A stretch of 35,457 nucleotides of DNA from Richelia sinica FACHB-800 (GCF_014698825.1 NZ_JACJTT010000051.1:1-35457), one strand, 5' to 3'. Shown: positions 24,552-35,125, counted from the stretch's first letter. Translations and numbers: made by a program. Notes: generated from the letters alone by a model not told the origin.

Positions 24552-27500
24552 ATGATTGATACTTCTATATCTGCGCCTACCATACCCGGTTATAGAATTA
24601 CTGAATTAATTAAAGTTAGTACCAAAACTAGCATTTATCGTGGTATTCAAGAAGATACAGAAAATCCAGTTATTATTAAAATTATCAACGCCGAATACCC
24701 CCATTTTAGTGACTTAATTGGGTTAAAAAATCAATTGTCACTCACACAAAATATTTCCCATCCTAATATTATTAAAACCTATAAGCTGGAACAATACCGC
24801 AAAGGTTACGCCCTGATTCTCGAAGATTTTGGCGGTATTACTCTCAATCAATATGCCAATTCCCAACCTTTGAGTTTAGATGATTTTTTTTACATAGCTA
24901 TTGAAATTACCTATGCCTTAGAATGTTTATATAAAAATAGAATTATTCACAAAGATATTAAACCTAAAAATATTCTCATTAATCCCAAAAATAAACAAAT
25001 TAAAATCATAGATTTTAGCATTTCCTCTGTCTTGCCCAAAGAAATAGCCGAAATTAAGCCTGTCAATGTATTAGCTGGCACCTTGGCATATATGGCCCCT
25101 GAACAGACAGGAAGAATGAATCGCGGCATTGACTATCGGACTGATTATTATTCTTTGGGAGTTACCTTTTATGAATTGCTCACCGGTCATTTACCTTTTG
25201 ACAATAGAAATCCTCTTGAACTCATCTATTGCCACCTAGCGAAAAAACCCAAAAACCCAAGAGAATATCATCCTGAGATACCACCACCAGTAGCAGAGAT
25301 AATTCTCAAACTAATGTCCAAGACTGCTGAAGAACGATATCAAACAGCAAGAGGCATCCGTCATGATTTAGAACTGTGCCAGGAGATGTGGCTACATCAA
25401 GGAGAGATACGTCAATTTAAGTTAGCACAGAAAGACCGGAGCGATCGCTTTTTAATTCCCGAAAAACTTTATGGTAGAGAAGCAGAAGTCACAGCTTTAT
25501 TATCTGCCTTTGATAACGTCAGTCAGGGACACAAAGAATTAATGTTAGTAGCTGGATTTTCCGGCATTGGTAAAACCGCAGTTGTTCAAGAAGTTCATAA
25601 ACCAATTGCTCGTCAAAACGGTTATTTTATTGCTGGTAAATATGACCAATTTCAACGTAATATCCCTTTTTCTGCCCTATTACAAGCATTTCGCGGATTA
25701 ATCAAACAACTACTGACAGAAAGCACATTTCAATTATTAGATTGGAAAAACAAAATTCTTTCAGCTTTAGGCAATCAAGGACAAGTCATCATCGATGTAA
25801 TTCCTGAATTGGAAAAAATCATCGATAAACAACCCCCTGTCCCAGAACTCGCAGGTAATGCTGCCCAAAATCGCTTCAATTTACTTTTTAACCAATTTAT
25901 TCAAATCTTCGCAACCGCAGAACATCCATTAGTGATTTTTTTAGATGACTTGCAATGGGTAGATACAGCCTCATTAAAATTAATTCAATTATTAATGAGC
26001 GAAGCAGAGACGAAATATCTGTTACTAATTGGAGCATATCGAGATAACGAAGTTGATACTGGACATCCTTTGATGATGGCACTAAATCAACTGCATCAGC
26101 TACCAACAGTCATTAATCAAATTTCCCTCCCACCATTAGCAGCAAATCATCTCCAACACCTTTTATCGGACACCCTTGCTTGTCAACCATCTCAAATCAC
26201 AGAGTTAACAGAACTTGTTTTACAAACAACCCAAGGTAATCCATTTTTTACCACCCAATTACTTAAATCACTGCATGAGGAAGGATTGATTACCTATGAT
26301 TTTTATCTTGGTCACTGGCAATGCAATATAGAAGAAACTAAGGCTTTATATCAAAATGATGATGTTGTCCAGTTTTTGACCACACAATTAAATAAATTAC
26401 CCCAATCTACCCAAAATATTTTAAAAATAGCGGCTTGTCTTGGCAATGAGTTTGATGCTCATACCTTAGCTATTGTCTGTGAAACTTCCCCAATTAACAC
26501 AGCATCTGACCTATGGCCAGCTTTACAAGAAGGGTTAATTATTCCTCAAAACGATAATTATAAACTATTTACTGATGCCAATATTCAATTAGCTGACATC
26601 GGCAACATTCCTGTTGATCTGAAGACAGAACTAGAAATTGATGTCTGTGAAGAATTAAATGTTAGATATAAGTTTTTGCACGACCGAGTGCAGCAAGCAG
26701 CCTATTCTTTAATTCCCGAATTAGAAAAAAAACATACCCATTTAAAAATAGGTCAACTTCTTTTCAGTCACACCCAATCTAGTGAATTAACCGAAAACAT
26801 TTTTGAAATAGTTAATCAACTCAATATGGGCGTTGATTTGATTACTAATCAAAATGAAAAAAATCAACTATCTAAACTCAACCTAATCGCGGGACGTAAA
26901 GCTAAATCAGCCACAGCTTATGAAGCTGCTGTTAGATATTTTCAGGTGGGATTAAAGCTTTTATCTGGAGATAGTTGGCAAAAACAATATGAGCTAACCT
27001 TAGATTTATATGTAGAAGCAGTAGAAGCCGAATATTTAAACATTAACTTTGAACAAGCAGCAATTTATATAGATACCGTCAAAGTAAATGCCAAAAGTCT
27101 CCTGGATAGTATCAAGGTTTATGAATTGAAAATGCAAATGTACATGGCACAATTGCAAATGCAATTAGCTATTGATACAGGACTACAACTCCTAGCTATT
27201 TTAGGAATTGACTTAGAAACCGGACTACCAGCCAATTTAAATAATTTAAATATTGAAGATTTAATTAACTTACCCACCCTGAAAGAAGCAGACAAACTAG
27301 CTGCAATGCGGATGTTAATTCGCATGAGTGCCGCAGCATATTTTGTCAACCCTGGTTTGGTATTACCAATTATCTATACGATGATTCATATATCTGTGAA
27401 ATATGGTAATTCCTCAGCTTCTGCTTATGCTTATGTAGTTTATGGTTTGTTACTCTGTGGTGCTTTATCAGATATAAATGGAGGATATCGTTATGGTCAG

Positions 27501-29993
27501 TTAGCTTTGAATTTATTAGAAAAATTTGATGCTAGAGATATAAAATTCAAAGTTCTCTTTTTCTGGTACTCCACCATTAGATGTTGGAAAAAACATATAA
27601 GAGAATCTATTTTGCCTTTACAAGAAAATGTGCGGAGTGGTCTAGAAGTTGGTGATTTAGAATATGTTGGTTACTGTTCTACCAATCATTACTTCAATTT
27701 ACTGTTTGCAGGAGAAAACCTGAATCAAGTATTTCAACTACTTGAGCAATACACAGCTTTGATGGAACAGTTAAAACAACAGTGGAGCGTCGATAATCAA
27801 AAAATGTGGAAGCAACTAGTATTGAATTTACTAGAACCTACACCAGAAAATGGGAAATTACAAGGTGTCTTTGTTAATCATGAGTTATTAACAAATTTTA
27901 TCGAGACAAATAACTATAATTCTTTATTTAATTTTTATCTAGCACAATTAATATTATTTTATTTATTTAATCAACCCAAAGCTGCCGTTAATAGTGCTAA
28001 ATTAGGAAAACCCTATACAGCATCAGTCACTGGTCAAATTTTGGTCAGTCAGCATAATTTCTACTACTCTTTATCTCTGTTAGCTGAATATCCCCAACTC
28101 TCACCCCAAGAACAAGAAGCACAAATACAGGAAATTTTAGCTAATCAAGCAGAGATGAAAATGTGGGCAGAACATGCTCCCATGAATTATCAACACAAAT
28201 ATGATTTAATCGCAGCAGAATTAGCCAAATTGTCAGGTGATTCTTGGCAAGCAGTCGAGTTGTATGAGCAAGCCATAGCAGGAGCAAGAGCAAATAAATA
28301 TCTCCAGGAAGAAGCCATTGCCAACGAACTCGCAGCTTTATTTTTCTTGGCATCTGGGAAAATGAAAATTGCTCAAACTTACTTAATTGATGCTTACTAT
28401 TGCTATTTAAATTGGGGTGCCAAAGCTAAAGTAGAACTGTTAGAAACATCTTATCCCCAACTACTTGCTCCCATCTTTACTCAGAAGCAATTAAATTGGC
28501 ACAATCCTCATGCTTCGACAGTAATTAGTAATGGTACAAGCGACTCCAGTCATGTGTTCAATATGTTAGATGTGGAAACGGTCACCAAGGCTGCTTTGGC
28601 CATTTCCTCAGAAATTCATCTCGACAAATTAATCCAGACTTTAATGCAAGTGATATTAGAAAATGTGGGAGCGCAAAAAGCTGGATTGATTTTGTCACAA
28701 GGGGGAGAGTTAATCTTAGTAGCTCACTGTATTCACGAGCAGGTATGTACTCTACAAAGAACTGCTCTACAAACTAGCCAAGAAGTCCCCGTCAGCATTA
28801 TTAACTATGTTGCCCATACTCAAGAGCATGTATTTATTAATGATGCGAGAATTGACCAGAATTTCGGCATTGACCCTTATATTCAACAGGAAAAACCTAA
28901 ATCTATCCTCTGCAATCCTATTATCAAGCAGGGGAAACTAATTGGCATTGTTTACTTAGAAAATAACCTGACTGTTGGTGCTTTTACTCCAGAACGGTTG
29001 CAAGTTTTAAAAATGTTAGCTGCCCAAGCAGCTATTTCCTTAGAAAATGCCCAACTATATGCAAATCTAGAGGAAAAGGTTGAGCAAAGAACTCAAGAAT
29101 TAAATGAAAAAAATCTGCGCTTAAAACAAGCCTTTGGAGAATTAAAACGCACACAAACCCAACTTATTCAAACAGAAAAAATGTCTAGTTTAGGGCAAAT
29201 GGTGGCGGGTATTGCTCATGAAATAAATAATCCCGTTAATTTTATTTATGGTAATATTGACCCTGCTCATCACTATATTAACTCCCTGTTGGATTTACTC
29301 GCATTGTATGAGCAAGAATATCCTCATCCTAGTGCGAAAATTCAGGCAATGAAAGAGGATATTGACCTAGAGTTTTTAATTGTAGATTTGCAGAAAATTC
29401 TTACTTCTATGCGGTCGGGTGCAGACCGCATCTGTAATATTGTCGTAAGTTTACGTAACTTCTCCCGTCTTGATGAAGCACAAATGAAATCGGTGGATAT
29501 TCATCAAGGTATTGACAGTACACTGTTGATTCTACAGCATCGCTTACAACCGCGAATTGATCTACCAGGGATTGAGATTATTAAAGAATATAGTGAATTA
29601 CCTTTAGTTGAATGTTATGCCGGACAATTAAATCAGGCTTTAATGAATATTATCAGCAATGCCATTGATGCCTTAATCCAACGAGATGAGGAACGCTCAC
29701 CAGCAGAAATTCAGGCACAACCTAGTCAGATTAGAATTCGGACGCAGGTAAAAAATCAACAATTCGTTAGGATTATGATTAAAGATAATGGGCCAGGGGT
29801 GAAGGAGGAAGAACGAGCCAGATTATTTGATCCATTTTTTACGACTAAACCCATTGGACAGGGAACAGGTTTGGGTTTAGCTATTAGCTATCAAATTGTC
29901 GTGGAACAACATGGAGGCAACATTGAATGTATTTCTAGTCCAGGGAAGGGAGCAGAATTTGTGATTGATATTCCTTGGCGACAGAGAACTTAA
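24552..29993 (+). CDS. Trifunctional Ser/Thr kinase / AAA ATPase / GAF sensor histidine kinase
   Basis: This 1813-residue cytoplasmic signalling protein starts with a Ser/Thr kinase domain (about 13-270) with K43, catalytic H133-K134-D135 (HKD for HRD), D154-F155-S156 (DFS for DFG) and APEQTGR; the glycine loop is replaced by LIKVSTKTSIYRG. An AAA ATPase follows: Walker A GFSGIGKT at 335-342 (K341), then a Walker B of the form LVIFLDDLQW. A long helical region spans about 700-1330, and a GAF domain about 1355-1500. A coiled coil leads to the histidine kinase with phospho-acceptor H1556 (GIAHEINNP), N-box NIISNAIDAL, DNGPGV and FFTTKPIGQGTGLGLAIS. The architecture is typical of multicellular cyanobacteria (HstK-like). 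It lacks membrane spans and a receiver domain. The next gene, 63 bp downstream, shares the same kinase subtype. Confidence 0.9.
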   Translation: MIDTSISAPTIPGYRITELIKVSTKTSIYRGIQEDTENPVIIKIINAEYPHFSDLIGLKNQLSLTQNISHPNIIKTYKLEQYRKGYALILEDFGGITLNQYANSQPLSLDDFFYIAIEITYALECLYKNRIIHKDIKPKNILINPKNKQIKIIDFSISSVLPKEIAEIKPVNVLAGTLAYMAPEQTGRMNRGIDYRTDYYSLGVTFYELLTGHLPFDNRNPLELIYCHLAKKPKNPREYHPEIPPPVAEIILKLMSKTAEERYQTARGIRHDLELCQEMWLHQGEIRQFKLAQKDRSDRFLIPEKLYGREAEVTALLSAFDNVSQGHKELMLVAGFSGIGKTAVVQEVHKPIARQNGYFIAGKYDQFQRNIPFSALLQAFRGLIKQLLTESTFQLLDWKNKILSALGNQGQVIIDVIPELEKIIDKQPPVPELAGNAAQNRFNLLFNQFIQIFATAEHPLVIFLDDLQWVDTASLKLIQLLMSEAETKYLLLIGAYRDNEVDTGHPLMMALNQLHQLPTVINQISLPPLAANHLQHLLSDTLACQPSQITELTELVLQTTQGNPFFTTQLLKSLHEEGLITYDFYLGHWQCNIEETKALYQNDDVVQFLTTQLNKLPQSTQNILKIAACLGNEFDAHTLAIVCETSPINTASDLWPALQEGLIIPQNDNYKLFTDANIQLADIGNIPVDLKTELEIDVCEELNVRYKFLHDRVQQAAYSLIPELEKKHTHLKIGQLLFSHTQSSELTENIFEIVNQLNMGVDLITNQNEKNQLSKLNLIAGRKAKSATAYEAAVRYFQVGLKLLSGDSWQKQYELTLDLYVEAVEAEYLNINFEQAAIYIDTVKVNAKSLLDSIKVYELKMQMYMAQLQMQLAIDTGLQLLAILGIDLETGLPANLNNLNIEDLINLPTLKEADKLAAMRMLIRMSAAAYFVNPGLVLPIIYTMIHISVKYGNSSASAYAYVVYGLLLCGALSDINGGYRYGQLALNLLEKFDARDIKFKVLFFWYSTIRCWKKHIRESILPLQENVRSGLEVGDLEYVGYCSTNHYFNLLFAGENLNQVFQLLEQYTALMEQLKQQWSVDNQKMWKQLVLNLLEPTPENGKLQGVFVNHELLTNFIETNNYNSLFNFYLAQLILFYLFNQPKAAVNSAKLGKPYTASVTGQILVSQHNFYYSLSLLAEYPQLSPQEQEAQIQEILANQAEMKMWAEHAPMNYQHKYDLIAAELAKLSGDSWQAVELYEQAIAGARANKYLQEEAIANELAALFFLASGKMKIAQTYLIDAYYCYLNWGAKAKVELLETSYPQLLAPIFTQKQLNWHNPHASTVISNGTSDSSHVFNMLDVETVTKAALAISSEIHLDKLIQTLMQVILENVGAQKAGLILSQGGELILVAHCIHEQVCTLQRTALQTSQEVPVSIINYVAHTQEHVFINDARIDQNFGIDPYIQQEKPKSILCNPIIKQGKLIGIVYLENNLTVGAFTPERLQVLKMLAAQAAISLENAQLYANLEEKVEQRTQELNEKNLRLKQAFGELKRTQTQLIQTEKMSSLGQMVAGIAHEINNPVNFIYGNIDPAHHYINSLLDLLALYEQEYPHPSAKIQAMKEDIDLEFLIVDLQKILTSMRSGADRICNIVVSLRNFSRLDEAQMKSVDIHQGIDSTLLILQHRLQPRIDLPGIEIIKEYSELPLVECYAGQLNQALMNIISNAIDALIQRDEERSPAEIQAQPSQIRIRTQVKNQQFVRIMIKDNGPGVKEEERARLFDPFFTTKPIGQGTGLGLAISYQIVVEQHGGNIECISSPGKGAEFVIDIPWRQRT

Positions 29994-30056
29994 TCAAATA
30001 AGCATTAGCATTATTTAATCATACTAGTAAATAGGTCAGCACCTTGCAGGATTAAG

Positions 30057-33000
30057 ATGACATTTCCAGAACAAGCCCCAACTTGTACAAATTATCAATC
30101 TCCTTTGATTACGACTCCACAGAAAGAATTTACCAATTTTCTGTGGCAGATTCTCAACGGAATGACTGACCCAGTTTTTGTGAAAGATAGAAATCACAAT
30201 TGGGTATTTTTAAATGATGCTTTGTGTAGTTGGATTGGCTACTCTAGAGAGGAAATGATTGGTAAGTCTGACTATGATTTCTTTCCCATAGCACAAGCTG
30301 AAGTGTTTTGGCGGCAAGATGAACTGGTGTTTAGCACTGGTGTTACCCATGAAAATGAAGAGATTTTGACTAATTCTCAGGGCGAAACCTATTTAATATC
30401 TACTAAAAAAAATCTATTTTATGATGATAATAACCAGGCTTTTTTAGTTGGTTTAGTGCGAATAATTTCCCGTCGCGGCAAAATCGAACAAGATTTACGT
30501 GATTCCAAAAATTTATTGCAGTTAGTAATTGATAACGTTCCCCAAGCGATTTTTTGGAAAGATTGTAACTCGTTATATCTAGGTTGTAATCAGAATTTTG
30601 CTCAGATTGTGGGTGTCAATTCACCAATAGATGTGGTTGGTAAAACTGATGCAGAATTACCTTGGCCTAGTGGAGATGTTCATTGGTGGCAGAATTTTGA
30701 ATGTCCAGTGATGGATATGGCTGTTACCCCAGAATACGGAATTTTAATTAAAGTGCGATTGGCAGACGGCAGAGAACATTGGCTAGAAACAAATAAAATT
30801 CCACTGCGTGATACCAATGGCAAAATTATCGGCATTGTTGGCACCTTGCAAGATATTACAGAACAAAAGCAAGCTGAGGCAAGATTACACAGACTGAATG
30901 AAGAACTAGAAGAGCGAGTAGAAGCGCGAACAGCCTTACTCAATCAAACAGTGAAGCAATTAGAGCAAGAAATTAGCGATCGCCAACAGGCAGAAACTGC
31001 TATTCTCAACAGTGAAAATCGTCTACGTCAACATAGCACCGCATTACAGCAGTTAGTTCAAAGTAAAAGCTTACAGTATGAGCCATTTGCCAAAGCCATT
31101 CAATATGTGACAGAAGTAGCTTGCACTGGATTGGATGTGGCAAGGGTGAGTGTGTGGTTATACACAGAGGATAGAACTCGAATTCATTGCGTTGACTTAT
31201 ATGAGCGCTCTAGCGGTAGCCATAGTGGAGGATTGAAATTATCAGTTTGTGATTATCCAGCTTATTTCCAAGCTTTAAACGACCAACAAATTATTGCGGT
31301 GACAGATGTCCATGATGACCCCAGAACCGCAGAATTTACCGCTAATTACACAGGTCCCTTGGGCATTGCCTCGATGCTGGACACTAGAATTTGGTCAAGG
31401 GGTCAAATTATCGGTGTACTTTGCTGTGAACATATCGGTCGTCCCCGGCAATGGACATTAGATGAAGAAAGCTTTATTGCCTCAATTACTGATTTTGTCA
31501 GGCTATTAATAGAGTCAGGCGATCGCAAAAAAGCAGAAATTGCCCTGACAGAAAGTGAAGCAAGATTCCGCCTAGTAGTCGAACAAACAGGACAGCTAAT
31601 CTATGACTATGACATCCTTTCTGGTCGAATTCAATGGGCAGGAGCAATTACCGAAATTACAGGCTATGCTCCCCAAGAATGGCAAATCATAGATGTAGCA
31701 CAATGGACTGACCGAATTCATCCAGAAGACCGACCAGCAGCGATCGCTTTACTCACAGAAAAAATGCAAACTGGTGAACCCTATTGCTGTGAATATCGGT
31801 TTCGCAAACAAAACGGTTCTTACATTGACGTAGAGGATCGAGGTAAATTCCTCGTCAATGAAGCCAATCAAGCTTGCCGGATGCTGGGCACAATGAACAA
31901 TGTGAGCGATCGCAAAGCTACCCTAGAAGCACTTCGAGACAGCGAAGAAAGATTCCGTAGCTTAGTAGAAACCGTCAATGATTGGATTTGGGAAATAGAT
32001 GAAAATGGCGTTTACACTTACGTCAGTCCTCAAGTACAAGGATTTTTAGGGTACACACCTACAGAAGTCTTAGGCAAGACATTTTTTGACTTCATGCCTC
32101 CCTTAGAAGTGGAACGACTAACCTCAATTTTTCAACAATGTGTACAGCATAAATCACCCATAATTGACTTAGAAAAAAGCAATATCCATCAGTTCGGGTC
32201 AATCGTTATATTTGAAACTAATGGCGTACCAATAGTTGATAAATCAGGAAAATTGCGTGGTTATCGCGGCATTGACAGAGATGTGACCGAACGCAAACGA
32301 GCAGAAGAAATCCTGCGCCAATCAGAGGCACAACTGCGCCTCCAAGCCCAACAATTAGAGCAAGCATTGAAAGAATTACAACTCACCCAATCACAGATGA
32401 TTCAAAGTGAAAAAATGTCCTCTTTGGGTCAATTAGTAGCCGGTGTAGCCCACGAAATTAATAACCCTGTTAACTTCATTTACGGTAATATTGCTCCTGC
32501 TGATAACTATATTAAAGATTTACTCAATTTAATTAATTTATACAAAATAAATTATCCATCTCCTGCCCCAGCAATTCAAGAAGAAATCGAAACAATTGAT
32601 TTAGATTTCATCATGCAGGACTTACCCCGCTTATTCTCTTCCATGAAAATAGGCGCAGATAGAATTAGACAAATAGTTTTATCCTTAAGAACATTTTCTC
32701 GCCTCGATGAAGCAGAATATAAACCTATTGATATTCATGAAGGGATAGATAGCACCTTATTAATTTTAGAAAATCGCCTCAAAGCTAAATCTGAAAGACC
32801 AGCTATTAAAATTATCAAAGAATATGGAAAATTACCCTTAGTAGAATGCTATGGTGGACAACTCAACCAAGTATTTATGAATATTATTACTAATGCCATT
32901 GATGCCTTAGAAGAAAGAGACGAAAAACGTACTTGGGAGGAAATGAATCAAAATCCCAGCCAAATTACCATTCGCACCGAACCGACTAATAATAATCAGA

Positions 33001-33224
33001 TCATCATCAAAATTGCTGACAACGGCCCTGGCATCGCAGATAAAGTTAAAGAACGCATCTTTGACCCTTTCTTTACCACCAAACCCATTGGTAAAGGCAC
33101 AGGTTTAGGAATGTCTATCAGCTATCAAATTGTCACAGAAAATCACGGTGGCATCATCGAATGTAATTCCGCACCCAATCAAGGCGTAGAATTTACCATT
33201 ACCCTACCTTTAAAACAAGGGTGA
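30057..33224 (+). CDS. PAS/GAF multi-sensor histidine kinase
   Basis: This 1055-residue soluble sensor kinase has PAS (about 21-140), PAS (147-272, ending in a PAC motif LQDITEQ), coiled coil (272-330), GAF (331-488), PAS (495-620), PAS (628-748), a coiled coil (751-783), then dimerisation helices with H799 in GVAHEINNPVNF and an ATPase lobe with NIITNAIDAL, DNGPGI and FFTTKPIGKGTGLGMS. No membrane spans or receiver domain are present, so it should sense a cytoplasmic signal (redox, light or small ligand) and pass phosphate to an unlinked regulator. The kinase domain is strikingly like that of the upstream gene, including the insert between H-box and N-box (ADRI-x-x-IV-x-SLR-x-FSRLDEA). That points to duplication or to a shared target. 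The 63-bp gap suggests co-transcription. Confidence 0.92.
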   Translation: MTFPEQAPTCTNYQSPLITTPQKEFTNFLWQILNGMTDPVFVKDRNHNWVFLNDALCSWIGYSREEMIGKSDYDFFPIAQAEVFWRQDELVFSTGVTHENEEILTNSQGETYLISTKKNLFYDDNNQAFLVGLVRIISRRGKIEQDLRDSKNLLQLVIDNVPQAIFWKDCNSLYLGCNQNFAQIVGVNSPIDVVGKTDAELPWPSGDVHWWQNFECPVMDMAVTPEYGILIKVRLADGREHWLETNKIPLRDTNGKIIGIVGTLQDITEQKQAEARLHRLNEELEERVEARTALLNQTVKQLEQEISDRQQAETAILNSENRLRQHSTALQQLVQSKSLQYEPFAKAIQYVTEVACTGLDVARVSVWLYTEDRTRIHCVDLYERSSGSHSGGLKLSVCDYPAYFQALNDQQIIAVTDVHDDPRTAEFTANYTGPLGIASMLDTRIWSRGQIIGVLCCEHIGRPRQWTLDEESFIASITDFVRLLIESGDRKKAEIALTESEARFRLVVEQTGQLIYDYDILSGRIQWAGAITEITGYAPQEWQIIDVAQWTDRIHPEDRPAAIALLTEKMQTGEPYCCEYRFRKQNGSYIDVEDRGKFLVNEANQACRMLGTMNNVSDRKATLEALRDSEERFRSLVETVNDWIWEIDENGVYTYVSPQVQGFLGYTPTEVLGKTFFDFMPPLEVERLTSIFQQCVQHKSPIIDLEKSNIHQFGSIVIFETNGVPIVDKSGKLRGYRGIDRDVTERKRAEEILRQSEAQLRLQAQQLEQALKELQLTQSQMIQSEKMSSLGQLVAGVAHEINNPVNFIYGNIAPADNYIKDLLNLINLYKINYPSPAPAIQEEIETIDLDFIMQDLPRLFSSMKIGADRIRQIVLSLRTFSRLDEAEYKPIDIHEGIDSTLLILENRLKAKSERPAIKIIKEYGKLPLVECYGGQLNQVFMNIITNAIDALEERDEKRTWEEMNQNPSQITIRTEPTNNNQIIIKIADNGPGIADKVKERIFDPFFTTKPIGKGTGLGMSISYQIVTENHGGIIECNSAPNQGVEFTITLPLKQG

Positions 33225-33231
33225 ATCCTGC

Positions 33232-33477
33232 CTATTTGCCATGGTCACAACTGCATTTATTCTCTACCTCTGGCACGGGATCATAACCCCCTGGATGAAA
33301 AGGGTGACAGCGTAAAATCCGCTTAATTGCCATCCAACTACCACGAATAGCACCGAAACGAGCGATCGCTTCTATCGCATACATAGAGCAAGTTGGTTGA
33401 AACCGACAAGTTGGGGGATATAGAGGCGAAATAAACAGACGATAGCCTTTTATTAGCCAAATTAATAGAGTTTTCAT
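33232..33477 (-). CDS. yidD: Membrane protein insertion efficiency factor YidD
   Basis: The 81-residue protein shows the full YidD signature: an N-terminal amphipathic helix ([16 protein letters not shown]), [15 protein letters not shown] at about residues 24-38, then [14 protein letters not shown]. YidD helps YidC insert membrane proteins and lies on the inner face of the membrane. The gene converges with the PAS kinase gene, separated by only 7 bases. The C-terminal tail [10 protein letters not shown] adds two extra cysteines beyond the family core. In many bacteria yidD sits between rnpA and yidC; here it stands apart from them. Confidence 0.94.
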   Translation of the reverse strand: MKTLLIWLIKGYRLFISPLYPPTCRFQPTCSMYAIEAIARFGAIRGSWMAIKRILRCHPFHPGGYDPVPEVENKCSCDHGK

Positions 33478-33585
33478 GGTTTATTAGAGTATTTTACTAT
33501 AACTTTATTACACTCAAGAATAAATATAGCGTTCCGATTTGATTTATGAATTGCTTTATTTTGTTGAGTTAGGACGTATGCAAAA

Positions 33586-33602
33586 TTATCCCTGTTCTGT
33601 CA
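33586..33602 (+). repeat. 17-bp direct repeat flanking the insertion nest, left copy
   Basis: TTATCCCTGTTCTGTCA recurs exactly at 35347-35363. The left copy lies in non-coding sequence (33478-33643, otherwise empty) outside the IS5 remnant. The right copy lies inside the IS5 transposase N-terminal coding part. Its origin is unclear. Confidence 0.6.
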
Positions 33603-33663
33603 CTCTCCGAAAACATTTGCCATTTCTGAATTCTAGAGTCTTTAGACCTCTTGCAAAAGTTAG

Positions 33664-33728
33664 TTAAATAGATTCAGTTTGAGAGAGACGAAGCTCATAG
33701 TTGTACAAACCAGCTATAAGATTAAATC
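33664..33728 (-). pseudogene. IS5-family transposase, C-terminal fragment
   Basis: The minus strand reads FNLIAGLYNYELRLSQTESI and a stop at 33664-33666, the usual C-terminal end of cyanobacterial IS5-type transposases. It is cut off at 33728 by the ISL3 left end. Just beyond the stop, AGACCTCTTGCAAAAG (33644-33659) resembles the terminal repeat of these elements and probably marks the IS5 end. The matching N-terminal part lies on the far side of the ISL3 element at 35142-35419. Confidence 0.8.
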
Positions 33729-33752
33729 GGTTCTTTCGGATATTTTATGGAG
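33729..33752 (+). repeat. ISL3 left terminal inverted repeat
   Basis: This 24-bp repeat pairs with 35118-35141 with 3 mismatches (positions 8, 11 and 12 of the repeat). Confidence 0.88.
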
Positions 33753-33904
33753 GAAGTAAAAAGTAATGAAAATTAATGGAAGAAATTTATCGAGATTGAA
33801 GCCTAAACGAGAATAGATACAATACTTTACAGCTTTGAAGGTATGTTTAATTAACGAAAGTGAGATAATTATATATTCAAGAACAGGCATTAGCGGCGAT
33901 AGTT

Positions 33905-35125
33905 ATGAAATTTCCCGTAGAGCAAATCCTCAACCTACTAGAGATAAAAGTGTTAGATTGTCAAGAAGTAGAAGGAGCGGGAATAATCATCACAATCGAA
34001 AAAGCCGTCAACCATTGTACCTGTCCAAATTGTGGCAATATTACAGAGAGTATACACCAAGACCATTGGCGAATGATTCATGATTTACCGTGGAGCGAAA
34101 AACCAGTTCTGTTAAAAATCAATCGTCGTCAATTTAAATGCCATAAGTGCAAAAAAGTGTTTAGTGAGAAACTAGAATTTGTCGAGAAAAACAAAGGATA
34201 TACAAAAAGATTAGCCGCTAACATAGTAGAGCAAGCATTGAATAGCAACATTCAGAGCGTTGCGAAAAGAACCGACCTCAGTGATGAGGAAGTCGAATCC
34301 ATGTTAAAAAGGCAAGTAGCGCAAATACAGAAGATAAATTTAAGAGGAGTAAAAAGGTTAGGGATAGATGAAATAGCCTTAGTAAAAGGGCAAGGAAATT
34401 ATCTAGCAGTAATAGTAGATTTAGATACCCGTAAACCAATTGAAATAGTGAAAACAAGAAGGATAGAGGAAATCCGCGAAGTCCTGAAAGGATGGGGAGT
34501 GGAGGTACTCTCTCAAATCCAAGAAGTGAGTATAGACCTGTGGTCTCCTTATAAAAGTTTAGTCGAATAATTAATGCCCAATGCAAATATAACCGCTGAT
34601 AGGTTTCATGTAATGAAACAGGTAAATGATGAATTAGATAAAATGCGTAAAGCTGAGAAAAAAGCGGCAATGTCTTTAGAAGATAAATCAAAAAAAGAAC
34701 GAATATTAGCCGGATTAAATAAAAGCAAATATAGCTTGATTAAAAACGAAGACTCGTTAAATGAAGAGCAACAATCAAGATTGAAAGCTGTCCAGGAAGT
34801 ATCACCCACACTCGCCAAGATGCACTCGTTGAAAGAAAAATTCAGACAAATCTTTGAATCAAACATGTCTTGGGGAGATAGCATTATTCAATTATTGGAT
34901 TGGATGTACGATGGGATGTTATTTTTTCCCAAAACAATCGGGACTATCGTTAGGTGGTTTGGCGAAATAGTTGGTTATTTTGATAGTAGAACTACCAGTG
35001 GGACTGTGGAAGGCATTAATAATAAACTTAAGCTGATTAAACGACTTGGATATGGTTTTCGTAACTTCAACAATTTTCGTCTACGCAGTTTATTAAACTG
35101 GCACTTTAGTATTAATTCTCCATAA
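33905..35125 (+). pseudogene. ISL3 transposase interrupted by one in-frame stop codon
   Basis: One continuous reading frame of about 406 codons is broken only by TAA at 34568-34570. The N-terminal part has the zinc-finger pair CPNCG (residues about 40-44) and CHKCKK (about 80-85), then the RNaseH-like DDE core with D155 (GIDEIA) and D211 (IDLWSPY). After the stop come LMPNANITADRFHV, a coiled helical insertion, and the catalytic glutamate E369 (SGTVEGINNK). Family members read VEELMPNA here, so GAA to TAA is a single-base nonsense change (codon 222). Both halves remain well preserved, so the mutation looks recent. Without readthrough, neither half has the full catalytic triad and the element cannot move by itself. 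Confidence 0.88.

Noticed and set aside
33905-35125. Programmed frameshift between two transposase ORFs
   Set aside because: The two parts are in the same frame and separated only by one TAA plus TTA; no slippery sequence or frame change is needed, so a nonsense mutation explains it.
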